A DNA stretch of 64,000 nucleotides. Origin: a candidate division KSB1 bacterium. GTDB taxonomy: Bacteria; Zhuqueibacterota; Zhuqueibacteria; Zhuqueibacterales; Zhuqueibacteraceae. The notes under the pieces were generated by a model. That model searched no databases and had not been told where the DNA came from. It worked only from the letters and a program-made list of their open reading frames with translations. The position numbers and the translations under genes are program-made. The stretch spans positions 186,001-250,000 of the forward strand of contig JAPDPX010000006.1 of the NCBI GenBank assembly GCA_034506255.1. Direction: 5' to 3'. Positions 50,871 through 60,900 of the stretch are shown piece after piece (positions within the stretch are counted from its first letter, which is position 1; the number at the start of each line of letters is the position of its first letter).

Positions 50871-52715
50871 TCACTTTCCTTCCACAATCGCCTGCGCCAC
50901 GGCTGCGACGAAACGCTGCCGGAACTGCGATGCGCGCATGTTCATCAGATCCCCGGGATTGGCGAGATTGGCGGCCTCCAACAGCACGGAGGTCGGCACG
51001 CGGCTGTAGCGAATGATGCCGGGGGTCCATTTGCGGCCGCCGCGATAGACGTATTGCCGGATCGGTTCATAGGTGTGCACCGGCAGCCGGGCACGCCGCA
51101 AGGCGGCGATCAAACCACGGGCAAAGTTTTCACTGGCGGCTTCCGCTTCCTGGTTGTCACGCGCCGTGTAAGAAATCGTGCGATTGCGGCTCTCGACATA
51201 CCGGTCATAAACCCCGTCCCACCAGGCACCGTAGCTCTCCAGGCGCTCGCGTGCACCGGGATAATACACCATCGCGCCATTGAGGGCAGGATGGAGATGA
51301 TCAAGATGAATGCTGATCAGGATCATGTTGGCGCGGGGCACGCCGGCGCGCAGCAACCGTTCGTAAATAGCGTCGATGAGATTGATGCGCAGATTCAACG
51401 CCACGCGGCTGTCTTCGATGAAATAAGGCGGGGTGACCAGCACGTAATTGTGGCGTTGGTCGCTGCCGCCGTTGCCGCTGGCGGTGGCGCGGGCGCGGCT
51501 GCCCACCAGCGGATGCACCACCACGCCCGCCGCTTCAAGTTCCCGCTGCAACCGGCGCATCAAATCATACGCCAGATCGGCCTCGCGCCAGCCACGCACC
51601 ATGGTGCCGGGGTCATTGCCGCCGTGACCGGCATCCAGGATCACGTGCAGCTTGCCCGGCCGCCGCGGCAGTTGCGGACCCGGTTCCTGCCCGCCCTTGA
51701 TCAGCAGCGCTTCATCCACCAACCGCAGCGGAATGCGAATGGCGGTGCCGGCAGGAATGGCTGTCTCATCACGGATGCCGTTCACGCGCATGAGCTGGCG
51801 GGCGATTTGGTTGACTTCATCGGCATCGACACGGCCGGTGAAGCGCACCACCACCGCGCTGTACAGCGCCTCACCGCGCTGCAGCCGGTAAATACCAAAC
51901 CACTCCCCGGCTATCTTGCGAAACTGCAACGCCGGATCGCGTGAAACCGGCGGTTCGGCGGCGCGTGCCGGGGAAACGGATGCCGCCACCGTGTCTTGCG
52001 GCAGCGCAACAAATTCCGGAAACGAAGTATTGCGCAGTGACTTTGCCAGCAGGCTGGTAGGAATACGAAGGCGCTGCCCGCGCCTCAGGGGCGTATGCGG
52101 CGCGAGGTTGTTCTCCTTTTCCAGCGCCGTGTAGTTTCTGCCCTCGCCGGTGAAAATTTCGGCGATCGCCCACAAGGTCTCGCCTTTGTAATGCACCACA
52201 TGCAGCCACCCTTCCTCATTTTCACTGCTGGCGGGAAAAATCTGCTGCAACGCTTTTTTCTTGTACTCATAATTCAACAGCGCAAACGGCACCTCGACAA
52301 AATCCCCCGAATCAGTGTGCGCAAGCACCGGCGAAATCGTTTGCCAGGCAGCCGGATCATACAATATGCGGTCCGCCAGCGCCGCATGCCAGCCGGCTGC
52401 CGCATTCACCCTGACCAAAACGAAAACGCGATTGTCTTTGAATTGCGCAACAATCTGATCCTCGCCGGGCAGAGTCTCCGGCAGCAGCGTGTCGGGTTTG
52501 CTGGGGAGTGCCTCAGGACTTTCCGTCGCTGCCACCCTGTCCGCGACGGCGGCAACCTGAAGGCTGTCCGCCTGCGGCGTGCGCGATTGTGGCAGGCGCG
52601 GGTAGGGTTTCAGGCAACCCGCGAGATTGAGAAGGGCGGGGGCAACAATGCCCGCAAGCACGAGGGTTCTTACAAGAGGTGACACCGGGGCATGGCATTC
52701 CTGGAACCGTTTCAT
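50871..52715 (-). CDS. LysM-containing N-acetylmuramoyl-L-alanine amidase (lipoprotein)
   Basis: 614-residue exported amidase. The signal ends ALLNLAGC, a lipobox. A LysM domain lies near residues 165-215 (LHVVHYKGETLWAIAEIF, GQRLRIP), with a second LysM-like segment near 300-350 (YRLQRGEALYSAVVVRF, AIPAGTAIRIP). The catalytic amidase_3 domain occupies residues about 375-610: VILDAGHGGNDPGTM (zinc His), the second zinc ligand region ILISIHLDHLHP, and LLEAANLANPGD with the catalytic Glu. It cleaves the muramyl-Ala bond in peptidoglycan during division or remodelling. AAGGA precedes ATG 52715; the open frame further upstream is not supported. Confidence 0.88.
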   Translation of the reverse strand: MKRFQECHAPVSPLVRTLVLAGIVAPALLNLAGCLKPYPRLPQSRTPQADSLQVAAVADRVAATESPEALPSKPDTLLPETLPGEDQIVAQFKDNRVFVLVRVNAAAGWHAALADRILYDPAAWQTISPVLAHTDSGDFVEVPFALLNYEYKKKALQQIFPASSENEEGWLHVVHYKGETLWAIAEIFTGEGRNYTALEKENNLAPHTPLRRGQRLRIPTSLLAKSLRNTSFPEFVALPQDTVAASVSPARAAEPPVSRDPALQFRKIAGEWFGIYRLQRGEALYSAVVVRFTGRVDADEVNQIARQLMRVNGIRDETAIPAGTAIRIPLRLVDEALLIKGGQEPGPQLPRRPGKLHVILDAGHGGNDPGTMVRGWREADLAYDLMRRLQRELEAAGVVVHPLVGSRARATASGNGGSDQRHNYVLVTPPYFIEDSRVALNLRINLIDAIYERLLRAGVPRANMILISIHLDHLHPALNGAMVYYPGARERLESYGAWWDGVYDRYVESRNRTISYTARDNQEAEAASENFARGLIAALRRARLPVHTYEPIRQYVYRGGRKWTPGIIRYSRVPTSVLLEAANLANPGDLMNMRASQFRQRFVAAVAQAIVEGK

Positions 52716-53167
52716 GCCGTCCTTGCTGCGTGCAGTCATCCTGAGACGATGCGTTGGTGATATCCGTTTGGAGTTATTTTGCGCTGGAGTGCAAAGCAGA
52801 AACGGTGCACTCTGAACCAATTTCAACCTGCAGGCGATAGACACGGGGCGGACAGCATAACTGTCGGGCTGTCCGCTGCACGCGCGCATGGAGCTCCCGG
52901 GTGGTTCATCTCTGCGGGTGGAAGGCAGGTTGCTGCCCCCGCCCCGGCTGTGAGATTGCTTCGCGCCCCGGAGTTTTTCAAGCATTCCCGGGGCGCGGGG
53001 AAAACCGCTCGCGCGGCGCGCCCTGCAGCCCACAAAATGCAAGCGGCAGCGGCGCAGCCTGCGAAACACGAATTCCAATCCCAACGTGAGCAGGCCACAA
53101 GCAAAAAGAAAATTTCCCGCGCATGCAAGAACCCAACTGTTGAAATTTTATCCGTTGGGTTTTTCTA
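52716..53167 (-). other. Gene-free region upstream of the amidase
   Basis: No gene. A dyad ACCCAAC (53131-53137) and GTTGGGT (53154-53160) lies just past the end of the deoxynucleotide-hydrolase-like gene and might end its transcript, but no T-run follows. Confidence 0.45.
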
Positions 53168-53656
53168 TCAGTCGAAAAAGTCTTTGCTTTTTTCAACAGA
53201 TTCAACTCTCGGGAGAGGATGAGACGAAACAAGCATATCGTGGAGCTGCCGGTGAAAGCGGCGCATTTCCTCCTGCCAGTCCGCCTCTTGGGCATAAAAA
53301 CGAACAGTGAGATTGGGATCGGGATTACCGGTAAGCATGCGCGTCAGAAAAATTCCCTGTTTGCACAGGCACAACACCGGGCGCCGTTGCTGCAATGCCA
53401 CGGCAATCTCATACCCCACGCCCAGCGAGGGGGTGCTGACTTCAGCGACCAGAGCATCGCACGCTGCCAGCAGGCTGCGATCGCGGCAGAAGATTTCCAC
53501 CGCGCTGTGTTGTGCCTCCTGCTGCAGCACGCGGGGATGCGCCACGTGTTTGGTCAAGATCTCGCCGCCCAGTTCCTCGAGAAAGGCCACCATGCGCTGA
53601 TAAAGCGGCTGGCGCTGCCGGCCGGCGCTGATGGCGGCGGAAAAGTAGAGCTTCAA
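53168..53656 (-). CDS. DNPH1/nucleoside deoxyribosyltransferase-like hydrolase
   Basis: 162-residue protein of the nucleoside 2-deoxyribosyltransferase superfamily, closest by pattern to DNPH1 (Rcl), a 2'-deoxynucleoside 5'-monophosphate N-glycosidase. Markers are the start KLYFSAAISAGRQ (nucleotide loop), CRDRSLLAACDALVAEVSTPSLGVGYEIAVAL, where the AEV-x-x-PSLGVGYE block carries the catalytic Glu, and PVLCL. It probably cleans up abnormal deoxynucleotides. TTG 53656 overlaps the upstream stop (TTGA), so it is translationally coupled to the LeuA-like gene. Confidence 0.82.
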   Translation of the reverse strand: MKLYFSAAISAGRQRQPLYQRMVAFLEELGGEILTKHVAHPRVLQQEAQHSAVEIFCRDRSLLAACDALVAEVSTPSLGVGYEIAVALQQRRPVLCLCKQGIFLTRMLTGNPDPNLTVRFYAQEADWQEEMRRFHRQLHDMLVSSHPLPRVESVEKSKDFFD

Positions 53657-54888
53657 TGTTCGAGTGATCGCAGCACCTCGTGGATTTCCTCATCCGTCAT
53701 GTTGCGGTTCATGCGCTTGGCGGCGGCAAAGATCGCCTCGATGCGCGGCCGGGTCGGCTCGATCCCATTGGCGGTGAGCCAGTAAATCACGTTCGATTCA
53801 CCACTCATATGGCCGATCTCGATTTCCTGGCGGCGGCCAAACCAGCTCGCCGGTACGCCGGAATAGACCAGATCCGCCAGCCAGTCCTGCCCCTTTTTGC
53901 GGGCTTTGATGATGGCGGCGGCATGCACGCCGGTGCCGGTGCGAAAGGCATCACGGCCAAACACCGGATAATTGGCGGGCACCGGCACACCACAGGCGCG
54001 GGAGACCAGCGCACAATACTCCTGCAATGCGGTCAAATCGTTGTCGATCCAGCCGAGCAGTTTGCAATTCACCAGAATGAGATCGAGCGGCGTGTTGCCG
54101 ACGCGCTCGCCGATGCCGAGTATCGTGCCGTGCACGCGATCGGCACCCGCCTCGATGGCTGTCAGCGTATTGCTCAGCGCCAGCCCGCGATCACGATGGC
54201 CGTGCCAGTCCACTTTCACGGCGGGATTGATGGCGTGCACCACTTGGCGCACGAACTGCACCAGGGCGCGCACGCCCGCCGGGGTGGCGTGGCCAACAGT
54301 ATCGCAAACCACCACGCGCGTGGCACCGGCGCGCACCGCCGTGCTGTAAAGCAGCGCCACCGTGTCCGGATGGGAGCGAATCGTGTCTTCGGTGACAAAC
54401 ATCGCCGGCAGCCCGTGCTTGACGACGAACGACACCGCCTTTTCGACCGTGTGCTGCAGGAAATGGATGTCCCAGTTTTCCGCATAGAGACGCACCGGAC
54501 TGGAGCCGAGAAAAGTCGCGGCTTCGATGGCGATGCCGGCCTGCTGCGAAATCTCGACGATCGGGATGATGTCCGCCTCCACCGTGCGTGCCGCGCAGTT
54601 GGGAAAGATCGCCAGCCGGTGGTTGGCAATCTCGCGCGCCAGAGCCAGCACGTCGGCCCGTGCCCGCGGGCCGGCGCCGGGCAGCCCGATGTTGGCGGCC
54701 TGCAGCCCCAGGCGGTGCATGAGGTGCAGCATGCGCAATTTGTCCGTGATCGGAGGATCGGTCACAGAGGGCGATTGCAACCCGTCGCGCAGCGTTTCAT
54801 CATCGAATTCGACCGGCTGGCCGGGCTTGAAACCGCCGGCGACGGTGTTCCAATCATAGATGAGATCCTGTTCCGCGGGATTGGTCAT
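53653..54888 (-). CDS. 2-isopropylmalate/homocitrate synthase-like (DRE-TIM) enzyme
   Basis: 411-residue DRE-TIM metallolyase (HMGL-like). The barrel begins with VEFDDETLRDGLQSP, the D-x-TLRDG signature. The metal-binding HxH is VDWHGHRDRGLALSN, with the GADRVHGTILGIGERVGNTPLDLI block of LeuA/homocitrate synthases. It lacks the C-terminal allosteric domain of standard LeuA and has a shorter, different end. It condenses an acyl-CoA with a 2-oxo acid, but the substrates cannot be read. ATG 54888 follows GAGGCAGG. It is coupled to the DNPH1-like gene, an unusual pairing, and lies downstream of bshA. Confidence 0.85.
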   Translation of the reverse strand: MTNPAEQDLIYDWNTVAGGFKPGQPVEFDDETLRDGLQSPSVTDPPITDKLRMLHLMHRLGLQAANIGLPGAGPRARADVLALAREIANHRLAIFPNCAARTVEADIIPIVEISQQAGIAIEAATFLGSSPVRLYAENWDIHFLQHTVEKAVSFVVKHGLPAMFVTEDTIRSHPDTVALLYSTAVRAGATRVVVCDTVGHATPAGVRALVQFVRQVVHAINPAVKVDWHGHRDRGLALSNTLTAIEAGADRVHGTILGIGERVGNTPLDLILVNCKLLGWIDNDLTALQEYCALVSRACGVPVPANYPVFGRDAFRTGTGVHAAAIIKARKKGQDWLADLVYSGVPASWFGRRQEIEIGHMSGESNVIYWLTANGIEPTRPRIEAIFAAAKRMNRNMTDEEIHEVLRSLEH

Positions 54889-54917
54889 GGCCTGCCTCGC
54901 GTGACATTTCACGTCCG

Positions 54918-54969
54918 TCCCAAATCGTGAGTGCTTGAGAAAATGCTCCTGCGCGGTTTAGTCGTGGCC
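54918..54969 (+). repeat. Dispersed intergenic element, family B, copy 2
   Basis: Starts TCCCAAATCGTGAGTGCTTG and continues AAATGCTCCTGCGCGGTTTA. It pairs with 2751-2801. It lies between bshA and the LeuA-like gene. Confidence 0.6.
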
Positions 54970-55104
54970 GCAAAACCCTCGGAATTGCCACGACCCTCGA
55001 AGTTTGGATAACCCCAGCGGCGCCGGGTGAACAATTTTCAGAGAGACCCCACTTCTCCCGTTTGACAGCCGCATGACGCGGCGCCGCGCACGCTTCCATA
55101 GAGA

Positions 55105-56229
55105 TCAACGTGCCGACAAGACCTCTTCATAGAGCGATTGCCATTCCGGCATGATCTTCTCGATGTCAAAAAGCGCCGCGCGGGCGCGCGCGCTTTGGGA
55201 AAAAGCGAGATGCCGCCCGGGGTTGGACAGCAACTCCAGGGCGGCTTCCGCCATGGCCGCCGTTTCGCCGACCGGCAGCAGGAAACCATTTTGACCGTGC
55301 TGCACCACCTCCGGCAGTCCACCGGCATTGGTGCCGATCACCGGCACGCCGCAATTCATCGCTTCCAAAGCCACCAGGCCGAAGCTTTCCTGTTCGGTGG
55401 GCAGGAAAAACAAATCCGCGCAATACAGGATGTCTTCGAGATAATCCACCGTGCCGAGAAAGCAGACGTGCTCGCGCAGCCCCAGTTCCTTCACGAGCTG
55501 CTGCACGAACAGGCGCTCCGGGCCCTCTCCCACCAGCAGCAGCTTGCAGGGCAGTTTTTCATGCAAGCGGGCGAAGATCCGCACCACGTCGCCGACCCGT
55601 TTCACCGGGCGGAAATTGGAGGCGTGCACCAGCAGCTTCTCGCCGGCGGGCGCAAACATCTCGCGCTTGCACGGCCCGGGCTTCGCCGGCCGCCCTTTTT
55701 TCACGTCAATAAAGTTGTAAATGCGCCGGATCTCGCGCTGAATGTTGAATTCCTCGCGCGTGCGCCGCACCAAATAGTCGGAGACCGCGGTGACGCCGTC
55801 GGATTGCTCGATGCTGAATTTGATGACATTGTAGAATGACTTGTCCGCGCCCACCAGCGTGATGTCCGTGCCGTGCAGTGTGGTGATCACCTTCAGCCGG
55901 GTTGAATCGAGAATGTGCTTGGCGAGATAGGCCGAGGTCGCGTGCGGCACGGCGTAATGCGCATGAATCACGTCCAGGCCGTATTCCTGCACCACGTCCA
56001 CGATCTTGTTGGCCAGACCGATTTCATAGGGCGGATATTTGAACAGCGGATAGGTGACGACATCGACTTCATGAAAGTAAACCCGCGGATGAAACTCGCG
56101 CAGCCGAAAGGGCGCGGCATGACTGATGAAATGCACCTCATGGCCGCGCTGCGCCAGCGCCATGCCGAGTTCGGAAGCAACGACGCCGGAACCGCCCAGC
56201 GTCGGATGACTGACCATGCCGATTTTCAT
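55105..56229 (-). CDS. bshA: N-acetyl-alpha-D-glucosaminyl L-malate synthase BshA
   Basis: 374-residue GT4 enzyme for the first step of bacillithiol synthesis: UDP-GlcNAc + L-malate to GlcNAc-malate. It starts MKIGMVSHPTLGGSGVVASELG, nearly invariant in BshA, with YPLFKYPPYEIGLANK and VIHAHYAVPHATSAYLAK also diagnostic. The donor site has GEGPERLFVQ and QESFGLVALEAMNCGVPVIG. AGGAG precedes ATG 56229. bshB1 is two genes upstream and bshC is 7 kb upstream on the same strand, giving a full pathway. Confidence 0.96.
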   Translation of the reverse strand: MKIGMVSHPTLGGSGVVASELGMALAQRGHEVHFISHAAPFRLREFHPRVYFHEVDVVTYPLFKYPPYEIGLANKIVDVVQEYGLDVIHAHYAVPHATSAYLAKHILDSTRLKVITTLHGTDITLVGADKSFYNVIKFSIEQSDGVTAVSDYLVRRTREEFNIQREIRRIYNFIDVKKGRPAKPGPCKREMFAPAGEKLLVHASNFRPVKRVGDVVRIFARLHEKLPCKLLLVGEGPERLFVQQLVKELGLREHVCFLGTVDYLEDILYCADLFFLPTEQESFGLVALEAMNCGVPVIGTNAGGLPEVVQHGQNGFLLPVGETAAMAEAALELLSNPGRHLAFSQSARARAALFDIEKIMPEWQSLYEEVLSAR

Positions 56230-56278
56230 CCCGTATCTCCTGGAGGCAAATGCCGGCCATGAAAAAAACGCGCGCGGA

Positions 56279-56659
56279 TTACTGCGCCCGCAGCGAGCGC
56301 GCCACCAAACCGATGCCGCCCGCCAGCAGGGTCAACATGATCAGGGTGTTGAACAGGCTGGTCGGACGAAAGTAAATGTCAACATGAGACAAAATGCCGG
56401 CAATAATGATCACGAAGCCGGCGCCGGTCAGCAGCCAGCCGATCATCGAACGGCCGTTGAAAAAAAGCATGCCGATGCCCACGATCAACGGCAGCAACGA
56501 CAAGCCGAACGCGTTGTATCCAAAAATCATCCAATAACCGCTGGTGACCGTGACCTGATTGAGCAGCAGGTAGCCGCCGGCCACCGTCATGAGCATGCCC
56601 AGAAAAAATTTTCCGACGCCACCGGAGGTGCCGCCGGCGCCCTGGGGAAGTTGCATCAT
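56279..56659 (-). CDS. Small four-helix membrane protein between bshB1 and bshA
   Basis: 126-residue membrane protein with about four helices: FFLGMLMTVAGGYLLLNQV, FGYNAFGLSLLPLIVGIGMLFF, MIGWLLTGAGFVIIIAGIL and LIMLTLLAGGIGLVARSL. A GGAG lies five to eight bases before the tandem ATGs at 56659 and 56656. It is not a known bacillithiol protein. It lies 49 bases from bshA and 58 from bshB1, so it is co-transcribed. Function unknown. Confidence 0.7.
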   Translation of the reverse strand: MMQLPQGAGGTSGGVGKFFLGMLMTVAGGYLLLNQVTVTSGYWMIFGYNAFGLSLLPLIVGIGMLFFNGRSMIGWLLTGAGFVIIIAGILSHVDIYFRPTSLFNTLIMLTLLAGGIGLVARSLRAQ

Positions 56660-56717
56660 TCGCACTCCTGCCGGTTTTGTTACTCGTCTCGCCAACGTGT
56701 GGCTTCGGGTTGCCGCC

Positions 56718-57488
56718 TCAGGGGATCGTTTCGGCGCACCAGTCGCCAAAGGCGGCCACCGGATCATCGAGACGCACGCTCTCGCGCACCACGAAGGCCT
56801 CGCCGTATTGCACGCCGATCATCGCACCCCATTTGCGGTTTTTCGCGGCAATGAATTCCAAAAAGGCGGGGCGCGAGATGACGGTCTGTTCCTCGCCATA
56901 CTTGTGCATCTGCTCGCCGTGAAACTGCGATTCGTGCGCCCGAATCGCGGCCATCTTCTCTGCGAAGGTATCCGAAATGTCCACGATAAAACTCACGGGA
57001 ACTTCGTAGCGTTCTGGCATGTAGAGCACGCGCAACGGCCGCCAGTGGTCCGGCGCCGCAGCAGCTTCGCCGTTGGCCCGCAGCGGCCCCAGGTCGAGAT
57101 TCTTCAGCCCGGAGACCATGGCGGCGTCGCGCACGAGATGCGCGGTGTGAATGTGATCCGGATGCCGTGCTTCCCAGTGCATGGTCGCGACCAGGCGCGG
57201 CCGCAATTGCCGAAGCAGGCGCACGATCTTCAGGCGGTTGAGCTGCGTCTCCTCGATGCCGGCATCGGGCAGGTCGAGCATGCCGTAGTGGGCCACTTGC
57301 AAAATTTGGGCTGCCGCGCGGAATTCCTGCTCCCGAATGGCCTCGGTGCCGCGCGTGCCGCTTTCGCCGCGGGTAAGCGTATAGGCCGCGGTGCGGTAGC
57401 CCAGGCGGGCGAGTTTGATCAACGTGCCGCCGCAGCCCAACTCGATGTCATCAGGATGTGCGCCCAGAGCGAGGAAATCAATCGACAT
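56718..57488 (-). CDS. bshB1: Bacillithiol biosynthesis deacetylase BshB1
   Basis: 256-residue LmbE-family zinc deacetylase that converts GlcNAc-malate to GlcN-malate. The zinc site is LALGAHPDDIELGCGGTL, with the second His block ARHPDHIHTAHL. RPLRVLYMPER and FIVDISDTFAEKM are features of BshB1 rather than of MshB or LmbE proteins in other pathways. GTRGTEAIREQEFR also matches. It is first of the run bshB1, membrane protein, bshA. Confidence 0.95.
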   Translation of the reverse strand: MSIDFLALGAHPDDIELGCGGTLIKLARLGYRTAAYTLTRGESGTRGTEAIREQEFRAAAQILQVAHYGMLDLPDAGIEETQLNRLKIVRLLRQLRPRLVATMHWEARHPDHIHTAHLVRDAAMVSGLKNLDLGPLRANGEAAAAPDHWRPLRVLYMPERYEVPVSFIVDISDTFAEKMAAIRAHESQFHGEQMHKYGEEQTVISRPAFLEFIAAKNRKWGAMIGVQYGEAFVVRESVRLDDPVAAFGDWCAETIP

Positions 57489-57601
57489 GGTTTGGTTCAG
57501 GGCTGTGCAAATGAAGCTTCTCGAACTTGTGCGTTGTGTTTAACTGGGTCAGGGGTGATCACTGCAAGGCGATGTACAAAAACCACCTGACAAGCACGGA
57601 A

Positions 57602-57637
57602 GAGAGGCAAGCCTTAAATAGGCGAAAATTGCCTCTC
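57602..57637. other. Nested inverted repeat upstream of bshB1
   Basis: Outer arms GAGAGGCAA (57602-57610) and TTGCCTCTC (57629-57637) enclose an inner GCCT-TAAAT-AGGC hairpin. No T-run follows on either strand. Confidence 0.55.
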
Positions 57638-57727
57638 AAAGATCTGCGATCTGCGCCAAATTTCAGACAAGCTGAAATCCGGTGCAGAGCACTTCTCTCG
57701 AAGAACTATCGCAACCGCAAAGATCTT

Positions 57728-57776
57728 GTAGCGCAAGTTTCCAGCTTGCCTTCGTTTGCAGGCTGGAAGCCTGTGG
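57728..57776. repeat. Family A relative, long dyad form
   Basis: GTAGCGCAAGTTTCCAGCTT, then GCAGGCTGGAAGCCTG: the two halves are inverted relatives of each other. Confidence 0.6.
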
Positions 57777-57934
57777 AGCTGCGATCATTGCAAACTCGTT
57801 CAGCAGTGGCCCACTTCGTGAACAGCGCATATTAAAGATCTTTTACACGCCTGCCGCTTATTAAAGCCAAGAGCCGAATCGTCTAATGAACCCGGTGACT
57901 GGCCGGCCATTCTTCCGAGTGGGCGCACGCCATG

Positions 57935-60900
57935 CTACCCTGTATCGGCAAGTTCCGCCAGCAGCGCCTTCGCCTCCTGCAAATCGGCAGTGTCGAATCC
58001 TTCCGTGAACCAGCCATAAATGCCCGCCAGCAGATCGTGCGCTGCTCCGCTCCTTCCCTGCTTTTGCCACAGCCGGCTCAGACTCATGGCCGCGCGCAGT
58101 TCCCAGGATTTTGCCTGTTGCTTGCGTGCAATCTCCAGAGCCTGCTGGAAACAGGCTTCTGCCTGGCGCTCATTCTCCTCAGGCTCGCGCGCTGTGTGCA
58201 TGCGGTACAGCTCGCCCTTGATCCGCCACTGCTCGGCCTCATCCTGGCATTCCCTGCCGGTGCGCGTGAGGGCGAGCGCTTCCTCGATCAAGGCCAGGCC
58301 CTCTGGCACACGGCCCGTTTTGCCGTAGGCCAGGGCACGCTGAGCCTTGCCGCCGGCCTCGCCGATCTGAGCGCCACCGGCCTGCAGGGAGGCAATGGCC
58401 CTGTCGATCATGCCAATGGCTTCCTGCTGCCGGCCTTGATCGAACAGCAGAATGCCTTTTTGAATTTCTCCGCAGGCGCGCCAAAACGGAAAACCCTGTT
58501 CCTCCGCGAGCGCGATCAAGGCCTCGGCGCGCGCATGCATGAGATGACGTTCGCGCCGCAGCTCATGCGTGCCAGCAGTGAAGTGGAGCGCGATCGCAAG
58601 CGTGAACGGATGCGCCAGCTTCTGTGCCAATTGCAGGGCTTCTTCGCTGTATTTCAGCGCCTGCTCAGGATAGCCCAGCATCCAGGAAACGTGGGCAAGA
58701 TAGATGAGCGCCACCACGCCGAGGTCTTCGCCGTAATCGTAAATGTCGGTGTGATGATCCGAGGGCAGGTAGAGATGAATGGCTTCGCGCAGATGCTCCC
58801 GGGCGGTGAGCAATTCGCCGGTGCTGGCGGCAGAGACGCCCAGGGTCAGATGCGCGGTCAAAAGTAACTCGAGATCCTGCTTGGTTTCGGCGAGCAGCAT
58901 GCACTCCTGCGCCAACGCGTGCGCCTGTCGCAGATCGCCGCGCACCAACGCGGCTTTCCAGAGGCCGAGCATCGCCGAGGCCAGCCGCGGGGTTTGATTC
59001 AGGCGCTCGCACAACGTGCGCGCCCGGCTGTAGATCTTGTCCACCTCCGGCGAAGTGTATCCCTGACTGGCGGTCATCGCCACGCCCAGGTAAGTCAGCA
59101 ATTCGACTTCCAACTGGTCGTGCTGGGCGTTTTCAGGGAGATGCTGCAGCAGTTCCAAACCCTTGCTGAGATGGCTGATCGCCTCGGGATGCGCGGACCG
59201 CTGAATCGCTTTTTCACCGGCCCACTGCCAGTAAGCGATCGCGGTGTCATACAAACCGGCCTCGGTATAGTGATGCGCCAGCAGCTCAGGCTGTTCGCAG
59301 GCCGTGTCATAGAACTTTTCCACCAGCGTTTGCGCGATACGCTGATGGTATTGTTGCCGCCGGCTTTTCAGTAGCGATTGATAGGCCGCCTCTTGAATCA
59401 ATGCGTGCTTGAAGGCATAGGTCACACTGCGGCTGCCGGCGTCGCTCTGGGACTGCAGTAAACCGGCACTGGCCAACTGCGCCAGCCCCTGGCGCAGCGT
59501 CCTCTCCTCGACCAGGTCGACGGCGTTGATCAAGTCGTAGGAAAACTCCCGGCCGATGGCCGCTGCCAGTTGTGCCACTTCTTTCACCGGCGCCAGACGA
59601 TCCAGCCGCGCCATCAACCAATCCTGCAGCGTTGCCGGAATCGCCAAAGGCGGCAGCGGGCCGATCAACTCGAATCGACGGTCTTCCTCGCGTAACAGGC
59701 CGGATTCGAGCACCATTCTCGTGAGTTCTTCCACGAACAGCGGAATGCCGTCCGTCTTGGTCACGATCTGTTTGAGCACGGGCGCAGGCAAAGTTTTGTC
59801 GCCGGTGACCTGCGCCACCATTGTCTCGATCTGCTCCTGAGTCAAGCGATTCAGGTTGATCTGCGTGACTCGGGCATGGCCATTCCAACCCGGCACGAAC
59901 TCCGGCCGGGAAGTCAACAGCAACAGCAGGCGGGCAGGCGCTGGCAGGTGCAGCATGCTATCGAGCATGGTCAGCGTCGAGGGATCAGCCCAATGCAGAT
60001 CTTCAACTGCAAAGACCACCGGCTGCTGCTGCGCCATATGCAGCAAGATCGCCTGCCAGGCTTCGAGGGTTTTCTGCTTCAGCCGTTGGGGGTTGAGGTT
60101 GGGCGCGACATAATCATCTGCCAGCGGCACCGCCAGCAAAGTGGCAAACAGGGGAAGAGCCTCGGCCACCGGTTGTTCTTGCTGCCGCAGCCAATCTTCG
60201 AGTTTGGTGATTTTGCGCTCGGCCGTGTCGTCCCGGCAGAAATCGAGCAGGCGCTGCAGCACTTCGATCAAGGGATGCAGCGCGCTGTTTTGATAGTAGG
60301 GCGAGCCCTGAGCTTCCAGCCAAACATGCGGCGTGCCTGCCAGGCTTTGTTTGAGCGCCAGGAGCAAGCGCGATTTGCCGATGCCGGCTTCACCATTCAC
60401 CAGCACGGCCTGGGGCTCGCCCGCGGTGACGCGCTGCCAGGCGGTCAGCAACTCCTGCAGCTCCCGGTCTTTTCCCACCAGCGGCGTCAAACCCGACTTC
60501 ATCGCCGCTTCCAGGCGGGTGTGCACGCCGCTTTCATACAAAACTCGATAAACCGCCAGCGGCGCGTTGAGACCCTTGAGCAGATGCGTGCCCTGCGATT
60601 GCAGCGTGAAAAAGCCCTGCACGAGATGATGCGTGGCCGAGCTGATCACGACGGTGTTGGGTGCCGCCAGAGCTTGCAAGCGTGCGGCAATATTCGGTGC
60701 CGTGCCGAGCGCAAGCAGCTCGCGTTTGTCACCGACGCCCATTTCGCCAATCACCACCAGGCCGGTATGCAGACTGACCCGCACCGCCAGGCTTTCGTTT
60801 CCGCGCGCGCTGAGCGATTGCATCGCCGTGACGATCTCCAAACCTGCGCGCACCGCGCGGCACGCATCATCCTCATGTGCCACGGGATAGCCGAAATAAG

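Larger units (their letters stand above)
57489..57934 (-). other. Intergenic region with hairpin and family A relative
   Basis: No gene. It contains a nested hairpin (57602-57637) and a family A relative (57728-57776). The hairpin sits about 115 bases upstream of bshB1. Confidence 0.5.
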
